The position numbers and the translations under genes are program-made. Below the pieces are notes generated by a model. The model saw nothing but the letters and a program-made list of their open reading frames with translations. It had not been told where the DNA came from and did not search any database. Positions 18,670 to 25,900 of a DNA stretch of 64,000 nt are shown here, in pieces. Source of the stretch: an uncultured Eubacteriales bacterium. GTDB taxonomy: Bacteria; Bacillota; Clostridia; Oscillospirales; Acutalibacteraceae. The stretch lies in contig CAKSPZ010000001.1 in assembly GCA_934486635.1 (NCBI GenBank), forward strand, positions 310,001 through 374,000, written 5' to 3'. How positions within the stretch are numbered: position 1 is the first letter of the stretch; the number at the start of each line of letters is the position of its first letter.

Positions 18670-19455
18670 TTAGAAATTACGATACTTATTGTATCTTTGT
18701 TCAATTATTTTTTTCGAGGAGGTACTTTTGTATTTATTTAGTTCTCTTAAAATATAATCTTTTACATTTTTATATATAAATGGTTTACAGTTATGTGCTC
18801 CTCCATTGGGCTCTGGAATAATGTAATCGATAATTCCAAGTTTCATTAAAACATCTGATGTCATTTTTAAAATTTTTGCAGCTTCCTTTTCTTTAGACGA
18901 ATCTTTAAATATTATATTTGCACCGGCTTTTGGTGAAATTACACTTAGAATGGAATTTTCAAGGGCACAAGTACTGTTTGCTACACAAAATGCTAATGCA
19001 CCGCCGCTACCACCGTTACCAATTAATAAACTTATAGTAGGAACTTTTAAAAACATAAATTCCATAAGATTAGTAGAAATAGCAGAATGTTGGCCACGTT
19101 GTTCTGCACCAATGCCGGGATCGGCTCCTACGGTATCAACGAAAAAAATAATTGGTCGATTAAATTTTTCAGCTTCTTTACTTAATCTAAGTGCTTTTCT
19201 AAATCCTTCAGGTTTAGCCATAGAAAAGTTGTATTTTAAATTTTCATCGATATTGCGCGTACGAACTTGTCCAATAATAGTTACCGGAATATCATCTATA
19301 GTGGCAATGCCTCCAATTACAGCAGGATCATCGCCAAACAATCTGTCTCCATGTATTTCTATAAAATTATCAAATACAGAATTTATATAATCAAGTATAT
19401 TTGGACGTTCGGGATTTTTTATTAATTCTAAACATTCTATTGCAGATTTTTCCAT
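18670..19455 (-). CDS. accA: acetyl-CoA carboxylase carboxyltransferase subunit alpha
   Basis: It forms the carboxyltransferase with AccD, making malonyl-CoA from carboxybiotin and acetyl-CoA. GDRLFGDD near residue 36, the oxyanion region GADPGIGAEQRGQ and GNGGSGGALA are characteristic. At 261 residues it lacks the N-terminal helical extension of the 310-320-residue enterobacterial form. Its start lies 65 nt inside the accD reading frame, an unusually long overlap. Confidence 0.9.
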   Translation of the reverse strand: MEKSAIECLELIKNPERPNILDYINSVFDNFIEIHGDRLFGDDPAVIGGIATIDDIPVTIIGQVRTRNIDENLKYNFSMAKPEGFRKALRLSKEAEKFNRPIIFFVDTVGADPGIGAEQRGQHSAISTNLMEFMFLKVPTISLLIGNGGSGGALAFCVANSTCALENSILSVISPKAGANIIFKDSSKEKEAAKILKMTSDVLMKLGIIDYIIPEPNGGAHNCKPFIYKNVKDYILRELNKYKSTSSKKIIEQRYNKYRNF

Positions 19456-20113
19456 ATGTGCCTCCTCTTTTATTAAAATTTATGTTTATACTATTTTTAT
19501 GCAAGTATAAAAGATTTCCAATTTGTTCTTTCATATTATGTCTATCAATTATCATATCAACCATTCCATTTTTTTTTGCATACCAAGAGGACTGAAAATC
19601 TGGAGGTAATGGTTCATTTACTGTTTCAGCAACTATACGTTTACCGGTAAAACCATATGTAGCATCTGGTTCAGCAATTATAATGTCAGCAAGACTTGCA
19701 AAACTTGCTGAAACACCACCTAAAGTGGGATTGGTTATTACAGATATATACAAAAGCCCTGCCTCACTATGTTTTTTTACAATAGCAGAGGTTTTGGCCA
19801 TTTGCATTAGAGCAGATACACCATCGTGTACGCGTGCGCCACCTGATACGATTACACATACAACAGGAAGTCGATAATATATAGCTTTTTCAAATGCTAA
19901 TGTAATATTTTCACCACAATCATAGCCCATAGTTCCAAGCTTAAAGTCTCTGTTCATAATAATTAAAACACAAGGGAGTGTGGATATTGAGCATGTACCA
20001 CACAATACGGAAAAGTCTTTAGTGTCTTTAGGTAAATGAATAAAAGATTTAAAACTACTTGAATCGGCCAATAAATTCATATAATTTATAGCGAAACTTT
20101 TTTCTATGTCCAT
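19391..20113 (-). CDS. accD: acetyl-CoA carboxylase carboxyltransferase subunit beta, without zinc ribbon
   Basis: The crotonase-like core is clear: MGYDCGENITLAFEKA, SGGARVHDGVSALMQMAKT and NPTLGGVSASFA. At 240 residues the protein lacks the N-terminal four-cysteine zinc ribbon usual for AccD. A few cysteines near residue 38 do not form that motif. The biotin carrier (AccB) and biotin carboxylase (AccC) genes are absent from the window. The first gene of its unit, it has AAAGGAG before the ATG. Confidence 0.87.
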   Translation of the reverse strand: MDIEKSFAINYMNLLADSSSFKSFIHLPKDTKDFSVLCGTCSISTLPCVLIIMNRDFKLGTMGYDCGENITLAFEKAIYYRLPVVCVIVSGGARVHDGVSALMQMAKTSAIVKKHSEAGLLYISVITNPTLGGVSASFASLADIIIAEPDATYGFTGKRIVAETVNEPLPPDFQSSWYAKKNGMVDMIIDRHNMKEQIGNLLYLHKNSININFNKRGGTYGKICNRMFRINKKSRTSKYT

Positions 20114-20207
20114 TTTTTACTCCTTTCATTTTAGGTATTGCATAAAATTTTAATATAATATATAATAATAATATATTTTAAACAAAAAATCTATATTAAT
20201 TAATAAA

Positions 20208-20237
20208 ATTATATAAAAGTTATCAAATATTTGTCAA
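20208..20237 (-). promoter_or_regulatory. promoter of the accD-accA-fabD-fabG unit
   Basis: On the minus strand a perfect TTGACA and a perfect TATAAT are 18 bases apart. The spacer holds ATTTGATAACTTTT, which resembles half of the FabT-type site known from fatty-acid operons, but the match is incomplete. Confidence 0.65.
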
Positions 20238-20251
20238 GAGAGGTGATCGTT

Positions 20252-21145
20252 ATTATTTTAATAGAAAAATTAAATTATTCAAATGTAACTAATTATGAAA
20301 AGTATTTATTTAGTTTATCCATAGAAGAGATTAATATGAATAATGAAGGGCTGATTGCATATGGAGCAAAGTATAATAATATACCTTGTGGAGCCATTTT
20401 TGGAGAATTATCTGAAAGTGATAAAACCGTATGTTATATAAAAAGTTTTTTTGTATCAAGTCTTTTTAGAAAAAACGGAGTAGGAACGGAATTATTAAAT
20501 ATATTGAAAAATGAAGCAATTAAATTGTCGGTAGAAAAAATAATTTTTAAGGCAATTACATCTGAAGAAAATATAAATTTAATAAATGATTTTTTTTCAA
20601 AAAGAGGTTTTTCAGAAGTTGAATTATTAACAGCAGTTTATAGGTTTACTCCGGAAACAATAATTAAAAATAATCAATTTGTAAGATTACTTTCAAAGTC
20701 AAATTTCAAGTTACCTGAAAAGGTTAAAATTTTACCCATTAAAGATGTTAATCCAATTTTATTAGAAAAAGTAAGAAAAAAACAAGGAATAAAATATCCA
20801 GAAAATCTTTCTCCATTTGCTAATGAATTTGATTTAAAAGAAAGGTGTACATTTTTTGCAGTATATGATGACAAAGAAATTGTAGGATGGATGACAGGTT
20901 TTGAAGCACCGGGTAATATTATTTTATATAGAACTTTATTTGTTAGAGAAGATTACAGGCAATCTGCACTGGGATATTTTATTTTTAGTGAATGTATAAA
21001 ATATCACAGAAGTAATCATATGAATAAAAAGGCACTTTGTGCAATAGGTTTGAACAATGAAAAAGCAGATAGATTTGTTTCGTTGTATTTTAAAAATATG
21101 TATGACCACAAGAAGTATGAATTTCAAACAGAATTAAATATTTAA
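20252..21145 (+). CDS. protein with two GNAT acetyltransferase-like domains
   Basis: About 298 residues with two GNAT-type halves. The first has IKSFFVSSLFRKNGVGTELL (the acetyl-CoA binding loop Arg-x-x-Gly-x-Gly, here partly changed), and the second has YRTLFVREDYRQSALGYFIF. The start is unclear. GAGAGGTGATC at 20237-20247 points to ATT codons at 20252 or 20255, and the nearest standard starts, GTG 20243 and TTG 20231, lie in or before the ribosome site. It is the first gene of the ketosynthase unit and may acylate its product (inference). Confidence 0.75.
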   Translation: MILIEKLNYSNVTNYEKYLFSLSIEEINMNNEGLIAYGAKYNNIPCGAIFGELSESDKTVCYIKSFFVSSLFRKNGVGTELLNILKNEAIKLSVEKIIFKAITSEENINLINDFFSKRGFSEVELLTAVYRFTPETIIKNNQFVRLLSKSNFKLPEKVKILPIKDVNPILLEKVRKKQGIKYPENLSPFANEFDLKERCTFFAVYDDKEIVGWMTGFEAPGNIILYRTLFVREDYRQSALGYFIFSECIKYHRSNHMNKKALCAIGLNNEKADRFVSLYFKNMYDHKKYEFQTELNI

Positions 21146-21164
21146 AGGGATGTGAAGATGACTT

Positions 21165-22397
21165 ATGAAGAGAGTTGTAGTTACAGGAATAGGAATAATT
21201 GTGCCGGGAAGTATAGGCCAAAAACAAGTATGGGAAAATATGTCGGAAGGAAAGGTATCAACAGGTAAAGTAGAAACCATAGATTGCGGAGATTTACGTA
21301 TACAAATAGCTGGAGAAATTAAAAATTTTGAAAAAGAAAAATATTTAAGTGACCGAGATAACATAAAAATTGAAAAATTAGGACGAGTAGAAAGTATAGG
21401 ACTAGCTTCTTTAAAAATGGCTATTGACGATAGTAAGTTAGATATAGAAAAAATAAAAAATGTTTCAATAGCTTCCGGGATGACAATGACGAATATGATA
21501 CAGTCTTCTATTAAGGAGGCTGACAAAATAAAAAAATACCTTGATAAATTAGATAGTCAAGATATAAAGGAAATAGAAAATATAGCACCAGTATCTATAT
21601 TATCGTTAATGTGTGAATATTTTAAACTTAATATGCCGATACCCAGAGTTTTTACAAATGCATGTGCAGCAAGTAACTATTCAATTTCATGGGGATATAA
21701 TAACATAAAAAAAGGAGTGTCAGAAGTTGCACTAGTTGGAGGAATAGAATCTTTATCATTAGTAGCACTGATGGGATTTAATAGGTTATTATCACTTACA
21801 CAAGATGTATGCCGTCCATTTTCTAAAAATCGTCATGGACTTATTGTAAGTGAAGGTTCAGCATTTTTAGTACTGGAAGAAATGGAACATGCACAAAAAA
21901 GGGGTGCACATATATATGGAGAAATTAAAGGGTATGGATTAGGTGTGGATGCTTATCATATCACAGCTCCCAGGGCAGACGCTGCAGGAGCTATAGACAG
22001 TATAAAAAAAGCTTTAACTATGTCTGGCTTAGAACCAAGTGAAATAGATTATATATCGGCTCATGGAACAGGAACACAATTAAATGATAAAACTGAGGTA
22101 ATAGCATTAAAAACAGTATTTGGAGATAAAGTACCACCTACTAGTTCAATAAAGTCAATGATAGGTCATACATTAGGAGCAGCCGGAGCAATTGGGATTG
22201 TATGTAGCTTATTAATGATGCAACATAATGAAGCTATGCCTACCATGAATTTTGAAGAAAAAGACGAAAATTGTGATATAGATTGTATACCTAATAAGAG
22301 CAGAAAAATGAAAATTAATAATGTGATATCAAATGCATTTGCGTTTGGAGGAAATAACTCTTGTGTAGTTTTGTCAAAAGTTTCTAAGGAGGATTAA
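21165..22397 (+). CDS. beta-ketoacyl-ACP synthase (FabF-like, complete active site)
   Basis: A 410-residue condensing enzyme with the full Cys-His-Lys-His set: Cys167 in TNACAAS, His300 in AHGTGT, Lys330 and His335 in KSMIGHTLGAAGA. It extends acyl-ACP with malonyl-ACP. Directly behind it is a second, shortened ketosynthase without the cysteine, which is the KS-alpha/KS-beta arrangement of type II polyketide and aryl-polyene systems. It could also be the ordinary FabF of the cell. FabH and enoyl reductase genes are not nearby. Confidence 0.87.
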   Translation: MKRVVVTGIGIIVPGSIGQKQVWENMSEGKVSTGKVETIDCGDLRIQIAGEIKNFEKEKYLSDRDNIKIEKLGRVESIGLASLKMAIDDSKLDIEKIKNVSIASGMTMTNMIQSSIKEADKIKKYLDKLDSQDIKEIENIAPVSILSLMCEYFKLNMPIPRVFTNACAASNYSISWGYNNIKKGVSEVALVGGIESLSLVALMGFNRLLSLTQDVCRPFSKNRHGLIVSEGSAFLVLEEMEHAQKRGAHIYGEIKGYGLGVDAYHITAPRADAAGAIDSIKKALTMSGLEPSEIDYISAHGTGTQLNDKTEVIALKTVFGDKVPPTSSIKSMIGHTLGAAGAIGIVCSLLMMQHNEAMPTMNFEEKDENCDIDCIPNKSRKMKINNVISNAFAFGGNNSCVVLSKVSKED

Positions 22398-22400
22398 AAA

Positions 22401-23237
22401 ATGAATAAGATAGCTATATTAGGTTTAAATTATTATTTAGATGATAAACAATTAGATTTTACACAGTTAGATAAGGAAAATATAGAAGGTAAAGCTTGCG
22501 ATAATAGTATACTTGAGGCTCTTTTAAAGGATATTAATACAAGACTAGTAGACAGACAATCTATGGCATTAGAAGCAGCAATAGAAAAATATAAAGAAAA
22601 TGATTTTTATAAAGAAATAGATAAATCAAAAGTAAGTGTAGTAGTCGGTAGTTTATCAGCAGCAGTTTATCCAATTTTTGAGTATGCAAATTCGGCTATT
22701 AAAAATGGACCTAATTTTGTTAATCCGTCGACATTTCCTAATACTGTAGCAAATGCACCGGCAAGCAGATTATGTATTTGGAATCAATTTAGGAATAGTG
22801 TAACCTCGCTTTCTCAAGGGAAAAGTTCTGGCTTGGATGCAATCATGACTGCGAGTGAACAAATAAAAGATAATTATTCGAATTTTGTATGGGCAGGTTC
22901 AAGTGAAGAAAATGGAGCAGCTTTAATGTTACTTGCAAATAAAGACAAGGTAGATATTGCTCCTATAGCTTATGTGAAAAATTATGAATCAAGATATGTG
23001 GGCAATTTGAATGATATTCAAAAACAAAAGTTTATTGATGAAATATTAAATCATTGGGAGATAGACAAGTCTAATTACAACATGATAAATAGTAAAGATT
23101 CAAGCTTATTTTCATTGGAACCAATGATTGACATTGGAAAAGTACTTACTAAAATATCAAATAAAGAAATTAATGAAGCGGTAGTCATCTCATCAGACAA
23201 TAAAGGAATGTTATCAATGATAGAAATAGGAGGATAA
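22401..23237 (+). CDS. truncated ketosynthase-like protein lacking the catalytic cysteine
   Basis: The 278-residue protein follows the ketosynthase by 3 nt. Thiolase-fold features are visible (VVVGSLSAA, NPSTFPNTVANAPASRL). Where active enzymes have the nucleophile, the segment reads Ser-Leu-Ser-Gln-Gly-Lys-Ser-Ser-Gly, so no cysteine is available, and the C-terminal histidine motifs are missing. This matches the chain-length-factor idea: a non-catalytic partner in a heterodimer with the preceding enzyme. The role is inferred. Confidence 0.75.
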   Translation: MNKIAILGLNYYLDDKQLDFTQLDKENIEGKACDNSILEALLKDINTRLVDRQSMALEAAIEKYKENDFYKEIDKSKVSVVVGSLSAAVYPIFEYANSAIKNGPNFVNPSTFPNTVANAPASRLCIWNQFRNSVTSLSQGKSSGLDAIMTASEQIKDNYSNFVWAGSSEENGAALMLLANKDKVDIAPIAYVKNYESRYVGNLNDIQKQKFIDEILNHWEIDKSNYNMINSKDSSLFSLEPMIDIGKVLTKISNKEINEAVVISSDNKGMLSMIEIGG

Positions 23238-23243
23238 TAACTG

Positions 23244-23675
23244 ATGAACAGAGATGAAATTATGAAATGTATTCCTCATAGGAACGATATGCTCATTTTG
23301 GACGAAGCAACTTTAACTGAAGAAAATTCTGCAATTGGTAAATACTTTGTAAAAGGAACAGAATTTTTTTTAAATGGGCATTATCCAAATAAAAAGATTG
23401 TGCCAGGAACAATCTTGTGTGAAATAATGGCACAACTTTTAGCAGTATATTGTTCAAAAAGATGTACAGGGCTGCCATTATTAGTTTCAATAAAAAATGC
23501 AGAATTCAAAAAAATAGTTCAACCAGGTGACGATTTAGATATATCAATAAGAGAAGTAAGTGGCTCAAGAAGGGTAGTAAGAGCGCAAGGAGAAATAAAA
23601 ACAAATGATGAATTATGTGCGAAAGCAGAACTTGTTGTTGCGTCGACTTATGATAAAGATTTTATGAAATCATGA
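23244..23675 (+). CDS. FabZ-like 3-hydroxyacyl-ACP dehydratase
   Basis: A 143-residue hot-dog-fold protein with the FabZ pair His46 (in NGHYP) and Glu60 (in CEIMAQ), and the N-terminal PHR motif at residues 11-13. It removes water from 3-hydroxyacyl-ACP. It starts 6 nt after the Cys-less ketosynthase, so the three genes are one unit. Confidence 0.88.
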   Translation: MNRDEIMKCIPHRNDMLILDEATLTEENSAIGKYFVKGTEFFLNGHYPNKKIVPGTILCEIMAQLLAVYCSKRCTGLPLLVSIKNAEFKKIVQPGDDLDISIREVSGSRRVVRAQGEIKTNDELCAKAELVVASTYDKDFMKS

Positions 23676-23692
23676 TTTTTTAATAAAAAAAC

Positions 23693-23721
23693 TTGAAAAA
23701 ATCAAAAAAAATTATTATAAT
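23693..23721 (+). promoter_or_regulatory. sigma-A promoter of the acyl carrier protein gene
   Basis: TTGAAA at 23693-23698 and a perfect TATAAT at 23716-23721 are 17 bases apart. It gives the carrier protein its own promoter in addition to any read-through from the ketosynthase unit. Confidence 0.72.
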
Positions 23722-23751
23722 TTAAGAGTAAAAATATATGGAGGGATAAAA

Positions 23752-23985
23752 GTGAGTGAAATTGAAAAAGCAGTAAGAGAAGAATTGGGTAAAATAGTAA
23801 AAATAGATACAATGGCTATATCAGCCGATGCTAATTTAACACAAGAAGCAGAATTAGATTCACTTAGTGTCTTGGAATTGTTTGGCATGATTGAAGATAG
23901 GTTTCATGTTTTGGTTCCACCGGAAAAGGTATCAGAAATGAATACAATAAATGATATTGTTAAAATTATAGAGGAATGTAAATAA
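23752..23985 (+). CDS. acyl carrier protein
   Basis: The 77-residue protein has the phosphopantetheine attachment Ser37 in the motif Asp-Ser-Leu, followed by VLELFGMIEDRF, the recognition helix. It starts with GTG after GGAGGG. It carries the growing chain for the neighbouring ketosynthase, dehydratase, reductase and acyltransferase. Whether it is the only carrier protein of the cell is unknown. Confidence 0.9.
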   Translation: MSEIEKAVREELGKIVKIDTMAISADANLTQEAELDSLSVLELFGMIEDRFHVLVPPEKVSEMNTINDIVKIIEECK

Positions 23986-24011
23986 AAGTACTGATAATTT
24001 ATCAGTACTTT
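23985..24011. terminator. two-way terminator between acyl carrier protein and comEA genes
   Basis: AAAGTACTGATAA and its complement form a long stem with T-run TTTTTTA on the plus strand and A/T-rich flank on the other. It lies between two convergent stop codons. Confidence 0.85.
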
Positions 24012-24016
24012 TTTAT

Positions 24017-24424
24017 TTAGACGCAAATCATATCTTTAAATTCTTCGAAGGTTTTTTCTCCGATGCCAGAGACATTCTTTATATCCTCAATAGAAGAAAA
24101 TTTTCCGACTTTAGCTCTGTATTCTACGATTTTTTTGGCAGTAGCCGGTCCTACACCTGTTAAGTTATCAGATAATTCGGTTTCTGTAGCGGTGTTTATG
24201 TTTATTTTTTTATTAGATGTGTCTTGTTCAGGTTTAGAGCTTTCGTTAGTGTCAGTTTGAGATTCAGAAGAATTAGAATTTTCTTCTGAATTTTCAGAAT
24301 TTACATAAATAACTGAAGGAATAGATATTTCAGGAATAAAGAATGCATTGTAAAATAAAATTCCTGCACATAAGAAAAGCGCAATAATTATAAGTATTTT
24401 TTCATGATTATATTTGATATCCAT
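24017..24424 (-). CDS. ComEA-type helix-hairpin-helix DNA-binding protein
   Basis: An N-terminal membrane anchor (about residues 9-29) is followed by a Ser/Asn/Glu-rich linker and a C-terminal helix-hairpin-helix pair (ININTATETEL, LTGVGPATAKKIV, VSGIGEKTFEEF). This is the plan of ComEA, the surface DNA receptor for natural transformation. The start is put at 24424 because TTGGAG lies eight bases upstream. An in-frame ATG at 24445 has no ribosome site. No other competence gene is in the window. Confidence 0.87.
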   Translation of the reverse strand: MDIKYNHEKILIIIALFLCAGILFYNAFFIPEISIPSVIYVNSENSEENSNSSESQTDTNESSKPEQDTSNKKININTATETELSDNLTGVGPATAKKIVEYRAKVGKFSSIEDIKNVSGIGEKTFEEFKDMICV

Positions 24425-24588
24425 ATTTTTTTCTCCAATATACATTATTATATGATATAATTCTATAATATAATTAAAAATTTGTAAATAAAATAATGTA
24501 TTTTAATGAATAAGCTTAGTTTAATATGATAAAATATTATATAAAGAAAATTTTTTTATAATATTTTTTGAAAAGCGGTGCATAAATA

Positions 24589-25128
24589 ATGACTGTTATT
24601 ATTTATGGGGACAAGAAAGAAAAAAATTTAAATAATATAATAATAAAAATTTTGACAAGGTATGGCGGAGTACAATTTCATAGTAAAGATAAGATTATAT
24701 GTAGTAAAGATATTGATACCCCAAAGTTTTTAGTATATGAATTAAATGAATTACCCAAGGTTTTAGATGTTTCAGGTTTAATAATATTTAGAGATTCTTT
24801 TAAAAAGTTGGATTCAAATAAATTGTCAAATAATATTTTTCCGATATTTGATAATCAAAATTTAGAAGCAGCAAATTGTTTTAAAGATACCAATAAAATT
24901 GTTTTAACATGCGGGTTGTCATCTAAGAATACTTTAAATATATCTAGCATAAGTTCGACAGATGCAGTTTTAAGTTTGCAAAGATATGTAAAAATAAAAA
25001 ATAAGGTACTTGAACCTCATGAAATTAAAATTAATCTTACAATGCCCATAAAGTCTCAAGACATATTGATGCTTTGTGCAATACTCCTTTTATCAGATAT
25101 ACCTTCAGAGAATGGATATATTTTTTAG
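24589..25128 (+). CDS. conserved-looking protein of unknown function
   Basis: A 179-residue protein without signal peptide or membrane segment. It shows alternating strands and helices and a segment LTCGLSSKNTLNISSISSTDAVLSLQR near residues 107-132 that looks like a structured core. I do not recognise a family. It has AT-rich promoter-like sequence upstream and AAAAGCGG before the ATG. Codon use matches the host neighbours. Confidence 0.65.
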   Translation: MTVIIYGDKKEKNLNNIIIKILTRYGGVQFHSKDKIICSKDIDTPKFLVYELNELPKVLDVSGLIIFRDSFKKLDSNKLSNNIFPIFDNQNLEAANCFKDTNKIVLTCGLSSKNTLNISSISSTDAVLSLQRYVKIKNKVLEPHEIKINLTMPIKSQDILMLCAILLLSDIPSENGYIF

Positions 25129-25238
25129 GCAAATTTGTAAAAAAAATAGCTATAAAGTACTAATAATAAATATTGTTTTAGTTACAAATAATATTATTGC
25201 AAACGCAAATCAAATAAAATATAAAGGAGTGTATGAGA

Positions 25239-25430
25239 ATGTCTAAGAATTCTGTAGTAGTACCAGAGGCACGAGAAGCTCTTGATAAATTTAAAATGGA
25301 AGCTGCAAATGAAGTTGGTGTTAACTTAAAAGAAGGATATAATGGAGACTTAACATCAAGAGAAGCAGGTTCTGTTGGTGGTCAAATGGTTAAAAAAATG
25401 ATAGAGCAATATGAAAATAACATTAAGTAA
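25239..25430 (+). CDS. alpha/beta-type small acid-soluble spore protein
   Basis: This 63-residue protein has the alpha/beta SASP pattern: VPEAREALDKFKMEAANEVGV, the germination-protease site within that helix, and TSREAGSVGGQMVKKMI at the end. Such proteins coat spore DNA and protect it. An ATG at 25233 is only three bases from GGAG, so the ATG at 25239 is preferred. It shows that the host forms endospores, which matters for the interrupted cotJC gene next door. Confidence 0.95.
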   Translation: MSKNSVVVPEAREALDKFKMEAANEVGVNLKEGYNGDLTSREAGSVGGQMVKKMIEQYENNIK

Positions 25431-25433
25431 TAA

Positions 25434-25460
25434 AATGGAGCTACTAGAAGTAGCTCCATT
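25434..25460. terminator. two-way terminator between the spore protein and cotJC genes
   Basis: A 12-bp perfect stem (AATGGAGCTACT with its complement) and AGA loop lie between convergent stop codons at 25430 and 25464. Confidence 0.85.
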
Positions 25461-25463
25461 AAT

Positions 25464-25880
25464 TTATTCACAATTTTTATCAAACGAAGGATTGAAAGCA
25501 TAGAAATTTTTGCTATCAAGTTTATCAGTTAAAATTCTTAGCCCTTCACCAAATCTTTGGTAATGAACGACTTCGCGCTGACGTAAAAATCTTATAGCAT
25601 CTTTTACGTCAGGGTCATCACAAAATCTTAAAATATTATCATATGTGGTTCTTGCTTTTTGTTCTGCAGCTAAGTTTTCATGCAAATCAGTAATTGGATC
25701 TCCTTTTGATTGCAGATAAGCAGCTGTAAAAGGAACTCCGGAAGCAGAACAAGGATAAACTCCGGTTGTATGGTCAACAAAATATTGATCAAAACCGGAT
25801 TTTTTTATTTCTTCTGGAGATAAATCCCTTGTTAATTGATAAACAATTGCCCCAACCATTTCGAGGTGAGCCAATTCTTT
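25464..25880 (-). CDS. cotJC: spore coat manganese catalase CotJC, 3' part, interrupted by the element
   Basis: The visible 137 residues start at Ala-His-Leu-Glu-Met and continue through VYQLTRDLSPEEI, GVPFTAAYLQSKGDPITDLHENLAAEQKARTTYD and LRQREVVHYQRFGE, the C-terminal two thirds of CotJC. Full-length CotJC has about 50-60 more residues before this point. Family members read Glu-Glu-(Phe/Leu)-Ala-His-Leu-Glu there. Here the frame runs upstream as Ser-Lys-Glu-Leu and then into sequence unlike CotJC, and the integrase gene begins 20 nt away. A TTG at 25874 is not a plausible start and has no ribosome site. The missing 5' part should lie beyond the right edge of the window. Confidence 0.9.
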   Translation of the reverse strand, partial: KELAHLEMVGAIVYQLTRDLSPEEIKKSGFDQYFVDHTTGVYPCSASGVPFTAAYLQSKGDPITDLHENLAAEQKARTTYDNILRFCDDPDVKDAIRFLRQREVVHYQRFGEGLRILTDKLDSKNFYAFNPSFDKNCE

Positions 25881-25900
25881 AGAACACTGATGATGTCAGT
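25871..25900. other. attachment-site junction (att) in cotJC
   Basis: CotJC homology stops at about 25876-25880, around the GAATTG codons, and the integrase stop codon is at 25900-25902. The interval contains the small inverted repeat ACTGA-TGATG-TCAGT at 25886-25900. Large serine integrases recombine at a two-base core, but which two bases are used cannot be told without the other junction. Confidence 0.7.

Noticed and set aside
20214..20231. FabT or FapR operator in the acc promoter
   Set aside because: Only half of a FabT-like palindrome is present and the FapR consensus is absent, so no regulator is claimed.
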